A stretch of DNA of 31,208 nucleotides from Chloroflexota bacterium (lineage in GTDB: Bacteria > Chloroflexota > Anaerolineae > Promineifilales > Promineifilaceae): contig CP070688.1 of assembly GCA_020353135.1 (NCBI GenBank), positions 3,662,212 through 3,693,419 of the forward strand. Reading direction: 5' to 3'. The notes under the pieces are model-generated. The model was not told the DNA's origin, ran no database searches, and saw nothing but the letters and a program-made list of their open reading frames with translations. The number at the start of each line of letters is the position of its first letter. Within the stretch, counting starts at the first letter, position 1. A program made the translations under genes and the position numbers. Shown here piece by piece: positions 7,226 through 13,768 of the stretch.

Positions 7226-7654
7226 CTAACGAGGAGCGTTCCTTGCACGTAAGTCGCCGTCGGCATGGTCGCTGTCGACAGAATCGTCGTCGCCAGGGAG
7301 AAAGGCGGCGATCTGCTCAGGAAACTGTTTCACGTCAATGGGTTTGAGGATGCAGCCGGACAATCCGTAGCGTTCAGCCGTGAGTAGCGCCTGCTCGGCC
7401 GGCCAGGCGGTAACTGCCACCATCGGCGTTTCCTTGAACTTAGGCATTTGTTGCAGCATTGTGACCACCGTCTGGCCGTCTAGATCAGGCAGTCCCATGT
7501 CGATCAGAATCAAGTCGAAGTCATTCTCCGTGGCCAGGCGAATTCCTGCGCGCCCGTCGGCGGCATGCAAAATCCTGTAGCCTTCGGCCTCGAGGACCCT
7601 CTGAACCAGCACATGGTTGGCGAGATTGTCTTCGATGTGCAGGATCTTCATCAT
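7226..7654 (-). CDS. Single-domain response regulator (CheY-like receiver)
   Basis: The protein is a receiver domain only. The acidic pair is E8/D9, the phospho-acceptor Asp52 lies in LILIDMGLPDLDG, the switch Thr82 is in V-T-A-W and the conserved Lys104 is in L-K-P-I. After residue 117 there is only a short acidic, disordered tail and no output domain, so it should act by protein contact or as a phosphorelay intermediate. No histidine kinase gene lies in the window. The gene starts at one of two adjacent ATGs (7654 or 7651). There is no SD, but a GATAAT box lies 8 nt upstream. Confidence 0.9.
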   Translation of the reverse strand: MMKILHIEDNLANHVLVQRVLEAEGYRILHAADGRAGIRLATENDFDLILIDMGLPDLDGQTVVTMLQQMPKFKETPMVAVTAWPAEQALLTAERYGLSGCILKPIDVKQFPEQIAAFLPGDDDSVDSDHADGDLRARNAPR

Positions 7655-7662
7655 AGGCTGAA

Positions 7663-7668
7663 ATTATC
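7663..7668 (-). promoter_or_regulatory. -10-like box next to the response-regulator start
   Basis: GATAAT on the minus strand (7668-7663) lies 8 nt before the ATG at 7654. There is no SD in the gap. The -35 region is poor (TTTGCC at 16-nt spacing is the best match). This is compatible with leaderless transcription, but weak alone. Confidence 0.3.
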
Positions 7669-7755
7669 AGATAGCAGAAGGTGAGGCAAACAAGACGGCG
7701 ATTAGTAGGGGAAATATCGGGCGAGAGCGACCAGCGGCGAAGAATGAATCAGTCG

Positions 7756-8466
7756 TTACGCTTGGCGCACAAGTACGGATCTGGCAACTCGGCGGCCGAC
7801 GATCTGCTGTTCACCGTCGACCTCAAGCATGAGCGGGCCGTCGAACGGAGCGACCTCGCGCACGACGAGTTCCTGGCCAGGAGTCAATCCCAGTGTACCC
7901 AGATAGCGGAGCAGTTCACTATCTGCGTCGTCGGGAATGCGCGAAACGACCGCCCGAGAGCCGGGCCCGAGGTCGGAAAGCGGCAGAGCCTGCACGTCGG
8001 CGACCGTACCGTCTTTGCCGGGAATCGGGTCGCCGTGGGGGTCAAACTCGGGATAATTGAGAGCGGCCGCGATCCGCTCCTCAAGCTTCTCACTTATGAC
8101 ATGTTCTAGCAGGTCGGCCTGTTCGTGAACCTCGTCCCAGCTGAAACCCAAGGCCTCGATGAGATAGAGCTCTACCAGGCGATGATGGCGTATAACCTCG
8201 AGGGCGATGTCCCGGCCAGCGTCCGTCAGAGTCACCCCATAATGCTTTTCGTAGTTGACCAAATTCAGCTTGTGAAGCCGCTGGATCATGCTGGTAGCCG
8301 ACCCAGGCTTGACTTCGCGCGCCTCGGCAATGCGTGACGTACTTACGGGGCTCTTCTCTTGTTCGAGCCCGTAAATGGTTTTCAGGTAGTCCTCAACGGC
8401 CTGGTGATTCAAGCCGTCACGTTGTCGCGACGAGCCAAGGGTTAGCGTTTCTATATCCGGTGACAA
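7756..8466 (-). CDS. DtxR/MntR-family metal-dependent transcriptional regulator
   Basis: This 236-residue protein has the full three-domain DtxR layout: winged helix about 22-85 (recognition region PGSATSMIQRLHKLNLV), dimerisation and metal-binding helices about 86-140, and a C-terminal SH3/FeoA-like domain about 158-236. The ligand pattern H95-xxx-E99 and V-H114-E-Q-A-D118-L-L-E121-H122 aligns with DtxR His79/Glu83 and His98/Cys102/Glu105/His106. The Cys102 position is Asp here, which points to manganese sensing rather than iron. The start is a TTG at 8466 with SD GAGGG about 6 nt upstream. A consensus promoter and a 16-bp near-palindrome lie directly upstream, so it probably represses itself. 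Other targets are not evident in the window. Confidence 0.92.
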   Translation of the reverse strand: MSPDIETLTLGSSRQRDGLNHQAVEDYLKTIYGLEQEKSPVSTSRIAEAREVKPGSATSMIQRLHKLNLVNYEKHYGVTLTDAGRDIALEVIRHHRLVELYLIEALGFSWDEVHEQADLLEHVISEKLEERIAAALNYPEFDPHGDPIPGKDGTVADVQALPLSDLGPGSRAVVSRIPDDADSELLRYLGTLGLTPGQELVVREVAPFDGPLMLEVDGEQQIVGRRVARSVLVRQA

Positions 8467-8492
8467 CTCGGTACCCTCAGCGCAGGAACTAA

Positions 8493-8508
8493 TTTAGGCA
8501 TGTCTAAA
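8493..8508. promoter_or_regulatory. Probable DtxR/MntR-family operator
   Basis: TTTAGGCATGTCTAAA is a 16-bp inverted repeat with perfect TTTAG/CTAAA arms and one imperfect central pair. It begins at the edge of the -10 box of the regulator promoter and covers the expected start site. A further half-site TTAGCATG follows at 8511-8518, inside the -10/spacer region. Confidence 0.6.
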
Positions 8509-8536
8509 AGTTAGCATGACGGGCACACGATGTCAA
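8508..8536 (-). promoter_or_regulatory. Sigma70 promoter of the DtxR-family gene
   Basis: On the minus strand a perfect TTGACA (8536-8531) is followed after 17 nt by TAACTT (8513-8508). The start falls near 8501, inside the palindrome, giving a leader of about 35 nt to the TTG start codon. Confidence 0.75.
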
Positions 8537-8564
8537 GAGTAGCGCGATTTGTGAGGGCCAGCTC

Positions 8565-9314
8565 TCAGGAAGGGAGGCAGTCGTTTAATCCAGGCAGCAA
8601 CTCGCCAGCCTGGCCAAAGAGCGTGAAATCGGCGTAGGGTGTTAGCGGTGTGGGTTCTGCGTTGAGTTCGGCGACCTTCGCGCCTTTCTGCAGCGCAATA
8701 TGGGCCAGGGATGCGGCCGGTTGAACCAGAGCCGATGTGCCGATGGAAAAGAACAAATCGCAGATACCGGCGGCGTGCACGGCCGTGTCTACCGCCTCCG
8801 ATGGCAGAGACTCCCCAAACCAGACTACGTCTGGCCGGAGTGGCGCCTGGCAATTTGGGCATAAGGGCGGGACCTGGTCTGTTTCTGGCCAACTTTCGAC
8901 GGCGATTCGCTCAAGGGAGCAGATGGTACGGCCAATATTGCCGTGGAGCTCGACGACGCCGGTGCTGCCGGCTCGTTGATGCAACCCATCCACATTCTGC
9001 GTGATAAGCGTCAGAGAGGCGACATGCCGCTGCAAGTTAGCCAGGGCATAGTGAGCCGGGTTAGGGCCTGCCTCGGCAATCAATTGACGGCGCCAGGCAT
9101 ACCATTCCCAAACCAATTGCGGGTTGGCGGCGAAGGCCTGGGGGGTCGCTAATTCTTGCGGATCGTAACGGGACCACAAACCGGTCTGGGCCTCGCGGAA
9201 GGTTGGAATGCCGCTCTCGGCCGATGTGCCGGCTCCGGTGAGGACGACTACGCGCCTTGAGGCACGCAGGGCATCGACGGTTTTTCGTAGTATTTCTGAC
9301 GATGACTGGTACAT
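8565..9314 (-). CDS. cobB: NAD-dependent protein deacylase (sirtuin, CobB-like)
   Basis: A Sir2-family enzyme that removes acyl groups from lysines using NAD. Visible motifs are GAGTSAESGIPTFR (27-40), TQNVDGLHQRAG (105-116), catalytic His124 in LHGN, and the NAD-contact strand SIGTSALVQPA. Tyr72 and Arg75 (WYAWRR) match the Tyr-x-x-Arg pair of class III sirtuins (SIRT5, CobB), so desuccinylation or demalonylation is plausible. The zinc site is incomplete: the second pair is C152-P-N-C155, but the first is C132-S-L-E135, with Glu in place of a Cys. The gene starts 10 bp after the mgtE stop, so it is probably co-transcribed with it. No SD is evident. Confidence 0.93.
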   Translation of the reverse strand: MYQSSSEILRKTVDALRASRRVVVLTGAGTSAESGIPTFREAQTGLWSRYDPQELATPQAFAANPQLVWEWYAWRRQLIAEAGPNPAHYALANLQRHVASLTLITQNVDGLHQRAGSTGVVELHGNIGRTICSLERIAVESWPETDQVPPLCPNCQAPLRPDVVWFGESLPSEAVDTAVHAAGICDLFFSIGTSALVQPAASLAHIALQKGAKVAELNAEPTPLTPYADFTLFGQAGELLPGLNDCLPS

Positions 9315-9324
9315 TTTGACCGAA

Positions 9325-10695
9325 TTATGCCTGAAGCACGTAAGCAGCCAATGCGAGGTAAATCAACATGCCGGTGGCGTCGACGATCGTGGTGATCATC
9401 GGCGTGCTCACGACGGCCGGATCTATCTTAACGCGCTCGGCGACAAGTGGAACCAGTGTGGCGACGGAGTTGGCCCATATGACGACTAAGGGTAAGGTCA
9501 GGGCCAGAACCAAGGCTACCCTAACGTCGGCATCGAGCAACAGCGCCCGGGCGAAGCCGGCCACCCCAAGCACCAGGCCCAGGATGAGGCCGACGATTGC
9601 CTCCCTGCCCAGCGCTCGGCCCAGGTCAGCCAGCCGGATTTCGCCGACGGCGATACCACGAATGATGGTGGCCACCGTTTGGGAGCCGGCGTTGCCCGCG
9701 GTGCCTATGACCACTGGAAAGAATATCGTAAGTGAAACAAAGGCGGCCGTGAGCCAGTCGTAGCTGCGCACGACCGCATCGGTAACCACGGAGGCAACGA
9801 ACAAGGGCAACAGCCATACCAATCTCTTCCCGACTACTTGCGGGATGGAGACTGAGAAGTATGGTTGCTCAAGCGGCTCGGAACCGCCGAGGCGCTGAAT
9901 ATCCTCCGTGGCTTCTTCTTCGACGATGTCGAGAACGTCGTCGACGGTGACAACGCCTTGTAGCTTGCCTTCTTTATCTACTACAGGAATGGCCACAAAA
10001 TCGTACTTGGAGACCAATTCGGCCAGCTCTTCCTGGTCCGCAGAGTCTTCGATGTAGATGGCTCCAGGGACCATGATGCTCTCAATGGTTGCTTCCGGTT
10101 GGGCAAGCAGAAGTTGCCGAATGGGCACGACTCCGATCAGGCGTTGTTCTCGGTCAACTACATAGAGGTAGTGAACAGTCTCGGCTTCGTCGATCAGAAC
10201 GAGCGACCGCAAATATTGAATCGCTTCGGCAGCCGTCCACAGACGCCTCAGGGAAGCGACGTCGCGGGTCATCAAGCGGCCTGCGGTTTCGTCCTCGTAG
10301 CTGAGGATTTCGAGGACGTCTTGAGCCTCGTCGGGCTCCATGAGATCAATTAGCTTGGTAGCCGTCTCGGGAGGCAAATCGTCGAGGAACTCGGCCGCGT
10401 CATCCATCGGCAGTTCGTCCAACAGATCGGCGAGGCGCTCGTCGTCAACCTTTTCTACCAGTTCCGCGCGAATGAGGCTGCCGGTTTCATCCAGTACTTC
10501 ACTAGCCACCTCATCTGAGAGCAGGTCGAATACTGTCAGGGCGTCCTTGGCCGGGAGTTCGTCCAGGATATCGGCGATGTCGGCCGGATGATACTCGTTG
10601 ACGATTGTCCGAAGTGGTTCCAGCTGACCTTGCTCAAGATAAGCTTGAACCGTTTCTGCCATTGATTCTTGCGGATTAACGGTACGATCTTCCAC
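9325..10695 (-). CDS. mgtE: Magnesium transporter MgtE
   Basis: A 456-residue Mg2+ channel/transporter. It has a cytosolic MgtE N domain of acidic helical repeats (DILDELP, LADLLDELP, AEFLDDLP; about 1-140), a tandem CBS pair (about 150-275, e.g. V-V-T-V-D-D-V-L-D-I) and a C-terminal membrane domain of about five helices (290-456) including FFPVVIGTAGNAGSQ. The N and CBS domains form the Mg2+ sensor that gates the pore. I used the GTG at 10695: GAGGAG lies about 13 nt upstream, which is rather far. The next Met (residue 12) has no SD. The sirtuin gene follows closely, and the mscS gene is divergent, so two membrane-homeostasis genes share one intergenic region. Confidence 0.95.
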   Translation of the reverse strand: MEDRTVNPQESMAETVQAYLEQGQLEPLRTIVNEYHPADIADILDELPAKDALTVFDLLSDEVASEVLDETGSLIRAELVEKVDDERLADLLDELPMDDAAEFLDDLPPETATKLIDLMEPDEAQDVLEILSYEDETAGRLMTRDVASLRRLWTAAEAIQYLRSLVLIDEAETVHYLYVVDREQRLIGVVPIRQLLLAQPEATIESIMVPGAIYIEDSADQEELAELVSKYDFVAIPVVDKEGKLQGVVTVDDVLDIVEEEATEDIQRLGGSEPLEQPYFSVSIPQVVGKRLVWLLPLFVASVVTDAVVRSYDWLTAAFVSLTIFFPVVIGTAGNAGSQTVATIIRGIAVGEIRLADLGRALGREAIVGLILGLVLGVAGFARALLLDADVRVALVLALTLPLVVIWANSVATLVPLVAERVKIDPAVVSTPMITTIVDATGMLIYLALAAYVLQA

Positions 10696-10982
10696 GATGA
10701 GTTTGTCTCCTCAATCGAAGGGTTTGCCGGTTAAATTGGGAGGCGCGACGATCCTACACAGTAGCAGTCTGGCACTTGAATGCACGTCAGATAGAATGAC
10801 ATCCACCCGATTCTGTTAATGCTAGCTTGAAATGCGAGCGTCGAAACTCTATTATAACGGAATCGCGTTGTCTTTTCGAAAGCGAGATAATGGCGGAGAG
10901 CGCCAGCAGTCGATCGTTTAGGGAACAGTTTTCCGCCGTGATCTAGCACCGGGTCAAGTAGACGAATAAGGAGAGTATTGCC
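10696..10982. other. Divergent intergenic region mgtE / mscS
   Basis: No ORF is supported. The centre holds the palindromic stretch TATTATAA (about 10850-10857), which can serve as a -10 element on both strands: TATTAT rightward (10850-10855) and TATAAT leftward (10856-10851). The mgtE leader would be about 150 nt. I looked for an M-box Mg riboswitch in it and saw no convincing match. Confidence 0.5.
10827..10855 (+). promoter_or_regulatory. Promoter of mscS
   Basis: TTGAAA (10827-10832) and TATTAT (10850-10855) are 17 nt apart. The start is expected near 10862, giving a 5' leader of about 120 nt to the mscS ATG. Confidence 0.6.
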
Positions 10983-12059
10983 ATGCCTATTGAGTTACAG
11001 CAAGTCTTGATCGGCCTTGGAATCATCGCCATCAGCATCATTCTGAGCCTTGTGATCGGTTATCTGTTGAAGTTCGTTTCGGTTCGTTTCTCCAGGAGGA
11101 CGTTGACAAGGCTTGACGACGTCCTTTTGGCTTCGGTGACGGGCCCACTGCGGGTAGCAATTATCGTCGCGGGCTTGCAAATCGCCTTGAACCAGATTGA
11201 CGCAATTCAAGAGGAATGGCGCAAACCAATCGGCGACTTCTTCTTTGTCGTATACTTGTTGATCATCTATGTTGCCCTGTACAGACTTACGACTGGCCTA
11301 GCCGAGTGGTATGGCCAGGAAGTCACCTCGAGAACTGAGACAGAGCTCGACGAGAAGTTCCTGTCATTCTTCCGCGCTCTGGCCAATATCATCATTTCCA
11401 TCATCGCCTTTATCATTCTTCTCGGACACTTCGGAATAGAGCCGAGCGCGCTGGTTGCCACACTGGGCATTGGCTCGTTGGCAATAGCTCTGGCGGCCCA
11501 AGAAACCCTAAGCGACATCATTTCCGGATTCATGATTTTGCTGGACCAGCCGTTCGCGATAGGCGACAGAGTGGCTCTGCTCGACATTGACACCTGGGGG
11601 GATGTGACAGAGATAGGCTTGAGGAGCACTAGGATATTGACCCGCGACAATCGCATGGTGACCGTTCCCAATTCGGTAATTGGCAAAGGACTGATTGTCA
11701 ATTACTCCGATCCCAGTACTCTGTTTCGCGTCGAAACACACATTGGCTTGGCGTATGGGATTGATGTGGAGACCGCGCGAGCGGTATTGGTCGGGGCTCT
11801 TGAGGAAGAGGAATGGGTGATGAGAGAGAAGCCGGTTGAAGCGCTGATGCTATCGATCAGCGATTCGGCCCTGGTCTTTAGGGTCCGTTGTTGGATAGAA
11901 AACTACATTGAGACTCGTAGGGTGATTGACAAGATGAATACGGCGTTATATCGAGCGTTGAATCAGGCACAAATTGAGCTAGCTATGCCGCAGCGCGAAG
12001 TGTTCTTGCAAGGAGCGACCGTGACCGGCGTGGAAGAACCAGGCGCGGCCGAGCATTAG
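10983..12059 (+). CDS. MscS-family mechanosensitive ion channel
   Basis: A 358-residue inner-membrane channel. There are about five hydrophobic segments in the first 190 residues (near 8-32, 48-68, 85-105, 130-150, 155-175). The pore-lining helix and MscS core follow: G-I-G-S-L-A-I-A-L-A-A-Q-E-T-L-S-D-I-I-S-G (about 161-181), then the beta-domain signature DQPFAIGDRV and T-R-D-N-R-M-V-T-V-P-N-S. The C-terminal alpha/beta domain runs to about 340. The strong SD AAGGAGAG sits about 8 nt before the ATG. The channel probably relieves osmotic downshock. It is divergent from mgtE and convergent with the Trm112-like gene. Confidence 0.93.
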   Translation: MPIELQQVLIGLGIIAISIILSLVIGYLLKFVSVRFSRRTLTRLDDVLLASVTGPLRVAIIVAGLQIALNQIDAIQEEWRKPIGDFFFVVYLLIIYVALYRLTTGLAEWYGQEVTSRTETELDEKFLSFFRALANIIISIIAFIILLGHFGIEPSALVATLGIGSLAIALAAQETLSDIISGFMILLDQPFAIGDRVALLDIDTWGDVTEIGLRSTRILTRDNRMVTVPNSVIGKGLIVNYSDPSTLFRVETHIGLAYGIDVETARAVLVGALEEEEWVMREKPVEALMLSISDSALVFRVRCWIENYIETRRVIDKMNTALYRALNQAQIELAMPQREVFLQGATVTGVEEPGAAEH

Positions 12060-12086
12060 AGGTAGTAAACAATCAAGTCTTTGTCG

Positions 12087-12112
12087 GGACCGCGACGATG
12101 GTCGCTCTGTCC
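12087..12112. terminator. Weak hairpin between convergent genes
   Basis: GGAC (12087-12090) pairs with GTCC (12109-12112), and inside it GCGAC (12092-12096) pairs with GTCGC (12101-12105). No T-run follows on either strand, so this is at best a weak bidirectional terminator between mscS and the leftward gene. Confidence 0.3.
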
Positions 12113-12372
12113 TAAGCCGGAGGCGGCACCGGCAGCTCATCTTCAGGCGTATCTTTCCACTTCTCGCCTTCGTCGATGAGCATGACGGGTATGCCGTCCC
12201 GAATCGGATACTTGAGTCCTGAGTCGTCGCACACTAACCACGTATTGTGGACGAGACGTAGACGCCCGGGATCTTCTCCGTAGCTCTCTTTATCTTGCAC
12301 GGCTTTGGGACAACGAAGTATCTCCAACAGCTCGGGATTGATGGGTGGTGCTTCGCTCTCATTATGGCTCAT
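12112..12372 (-). CDS. Trm112-like small protein (UPF0434/YcaR type)
   Basis: An 86-residue protein with the Trm112p-fold pattern: P-E-L-L-E-I-L-R-C-P near the N terminus and L-V-C-D-D-S-G-L-K-Y-P-I-R-D-G-I-P-V-M-L near the end. Family members are small zinc-ribbon-like adaptors; eukaryotic Trm112 activates methyltransferases. Here the zinc motif is incomplete: the first C-P is not followed by a second Cys, and only one later Cys is present, so metal binding is doubtful. I chose the ATG at 12372 because it has an SD (GAGGT, about 5 nt) and starts the recognisable region. An in-frame upstream ATG at 12441 has less support. A proline-rich tail ends the protein. Confidence 0.8.
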   Translation of the reverse strand: MSHNESEAPPINPELLEILRCPKAVQDKESYGEDPGRLRLVHNTWLVCDDSGLKYPIRDGIPVMLIDEGEKWKDTPEDELPVPPPA

Positions 12373-12509
12373 TCTTACCTCGGTTTCTTCCAGTTTGATT
12401 CGCCAGTCTGCAGTCACCCTCGCCCAGGGATTCGTGGGCAAAATGCGGGGACGACAAGAACTCTGTGAACCGCGACAATAGTACCAGACAAATGTGCGAA
12501 ACGGAAGAT

Positions 12510-13448
12510 CTAACCGGCGGAAGGTCTGATCGTGGCCCGTCCGGCCGAAAAGGATGCACGGGCTAGGCGACTATACACTGCACCGCGAAAATCGCTTGGG
12601 CTAAGCTCGTGCTGGAGCACGGCCAAGACGTCGGCCACGGTAATCTGTCCGTGTTTCCGTTCGATGTGGCGATTGAAAAGGGCATGGCACAGGCGCTGCA
12701 CATCAGTGGGGTGGCCGGCAGTCACTTCATGAATGAGGGCGCCAACCGAATCGAAAATGGGCATGAGTTCTGACGAGCGCGCCAACTGCAGCGTCTGATT
12801 CTGGCTCAGACCCGTAAGCTGGTACGAGTTGGTCAGCCGAAAGGGCGACAGGCTATTTTCCGCGATAGCTTCGACCCGCCCGGTGACCGTGATCAGCAGA
12901 TCGATGGGTGCCCCGGATTCCAGCAGTCCGTACAGGAAAGCGCGAAGCGTCTGTATATTGTGGTCGCCATTCGTTGTCTCGGCAAGCGAATCGAAGTTGT
13001 CCCAGGCCAACAGCAGTGGCGTCTCATGGGATCTGTTCAGCAGCGGCTTCCAGAAGCGCTGTTTAAATACCAGCCGCGGATTCAGTACGAGCATGCGCTT
13101 CTCGATAGTTGGACCACTGAGATCCTGGCGCTCCATCCCGGCCATGATGGCCTTTGCCAGCCCCCAAAGAAAGGCAGATAAATTGATCGAATCTAATGAT
13201 CGTATGTCAGTATATAGCACGCCAACCCCGCTTCCTAATCCGCCAATGGAAAGCTGGTTTAGGAAGGAGGTCTTGCCCATGCCTGGACCACCGCTGATGG
13301 TGAGCGGTGAATTGGAAGGCGCCTGGCCAAGATTACCTTGAAGCCAGTAAATGGCTTGCCTTCGGCCAACAAAATTAAACCCCTCAACTACCGGAATATC
13401 GGGTGTGAAAGGATTCTCAGGTAATGGATTTTCGATCTGTTCGTTCAT
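12510..13448 (-). CDS. Orphan AAA/STAND-type ATPase (AAA_16-like)
   Basis: A 312-residue P-loop ATPase. A short linker leads to F-V-G-R-R-Q-A-I (26-33), typical of AAA_16/STAND domains. Then come Walker A GGPGMGKTS (53-61), Walker B PLLLAWDNFD (144-153) and a sensor-like segment DLLITVTGR (about 183-191). A winged-helix-like tail with T-A-G-H-P-T-D-V-Q-R-L-C-H follows. STAND proteins usually carry an effector or repeat sensor, but this one has neither, so it is a bare switch module or works with a partner outside the window. No SD precedes the ATG at 13448. The Trm112-like gene lies 137 bp downstream on the same strand; a link is not established. Confidence 0.8.
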   Translation of the reverse strand: MNEQIENPLPENPFTPDIPVVEGFNFVGRRQAIYWLQGNLGQAPSNSPLTISGGPGMGKTSFLNQLSIGGLGSGVGVLYTDIRSLDSINLSAFLWGLAKAIMAGMERQDLSGPTIEKRMLVLNPRLVFKQRFWKPLLNRSHETPLLLAWDNFDSLAETTNGDHNIQTLRAFLYGLLESGAPIDLLITVTGRVEAIAENSLSPFRLTNSYQLTGLSQNQTLQLARSSELMPIFDSVGALIHEVTAGHPTDVQRLCHALFNRHIERKHGQITVADVLAVLQHELSPSDFRGAVYSRLARASFSAGRATIRPSAG

Positions 13449-13541
13449 TGATCAGTGTTGGTCGATGGCTGACTGCCTGGCGACCCAGCTTGCACCAAAG
13501 GAAAGACGTTTTCCGAGCAAGATGAGCCAAGTCACCTTCAC

Positions 13542-13569
13542 ATTGTATCCTGACCAGGCCATAAGTAAA
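13542..13569 (-). promoter_or_regulatory. Candidate promoter of the AAA ATPase gene
   Basis: On the minus strand TTTACT (13569-13564) and TACAAT (13547-13542) are 16 nt apart. The start would give a leader of nearly 90 nt. Confidence 0.4.
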
Positions 13570-13701
13570 CTGCACGACTGCCGTTCCAAACGACATTGCC
13601 TGCATTATCTTCGTGAAACGTGCTCGGGAAACTCCACAGTTACTCTGTGATCACCTACCTGGGGTCGAAGGCGAATGGGATATGTGAAGCCTGACGTCAC
13701 C

Positions 13702-13729
13702 TTGACACCAGCATGAGCGGAGTTAAAAT
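13702..13729 (+). promoter_or_regulatory. Promoter of the zinc/metal uptake operon
   Basis: A perfect TTGACA (13702-13707) is followed after 16 nt by TAAAAT (13724-13729). The start would be near 13736, within the inverted repeat described next. Confidence 0.65.
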
Positions 13730-13745
13730 TGATACAAAGTATCAG
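13729..13745. promoter_or_regulatory. Fur/Zur-type operator
   Basis: TTGATACAAAGTATCAG contains perfect TGATAC/GTATCA arms (13730-13735, 13739-13744) around AAA. The size and arm sequence resemble the 7-1-7 boxes of Fur-family repressors (TGATAAT-like arms). It overlaps the -10 end and the start site of the operon that itself encodes a Fur-family regulator, so autogenous metal-dependent repression is the natural reading. Confidence 0.6.
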
Positions 13746-13768
13746 TAAAGGTGTTGGGTAACAAAGAT

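Larger units (their letters stand above)
13449..13768. other. Divergent intergenic region AAA ATPase / metal-uptake operon
   Basis: No credible gene lies here; reading frames on both strands lack start signals and family features. The left half carries a candidate leftward promoter (13542-13569) and a small inverted repeat CACAG/CTGTG (13635-13649). The right half carries the promoter and the Fur/Zur-like operator of the metal-uptake operon (13702-13745). Confidence 0.5.

Noticed and set aside
10696..10860. Possible M-box magnesium riboswitch before mgtE
   Set aside because: The leader length would fit, but I could not find the conserved M-box core segments; only unrelated short repeats are visible.
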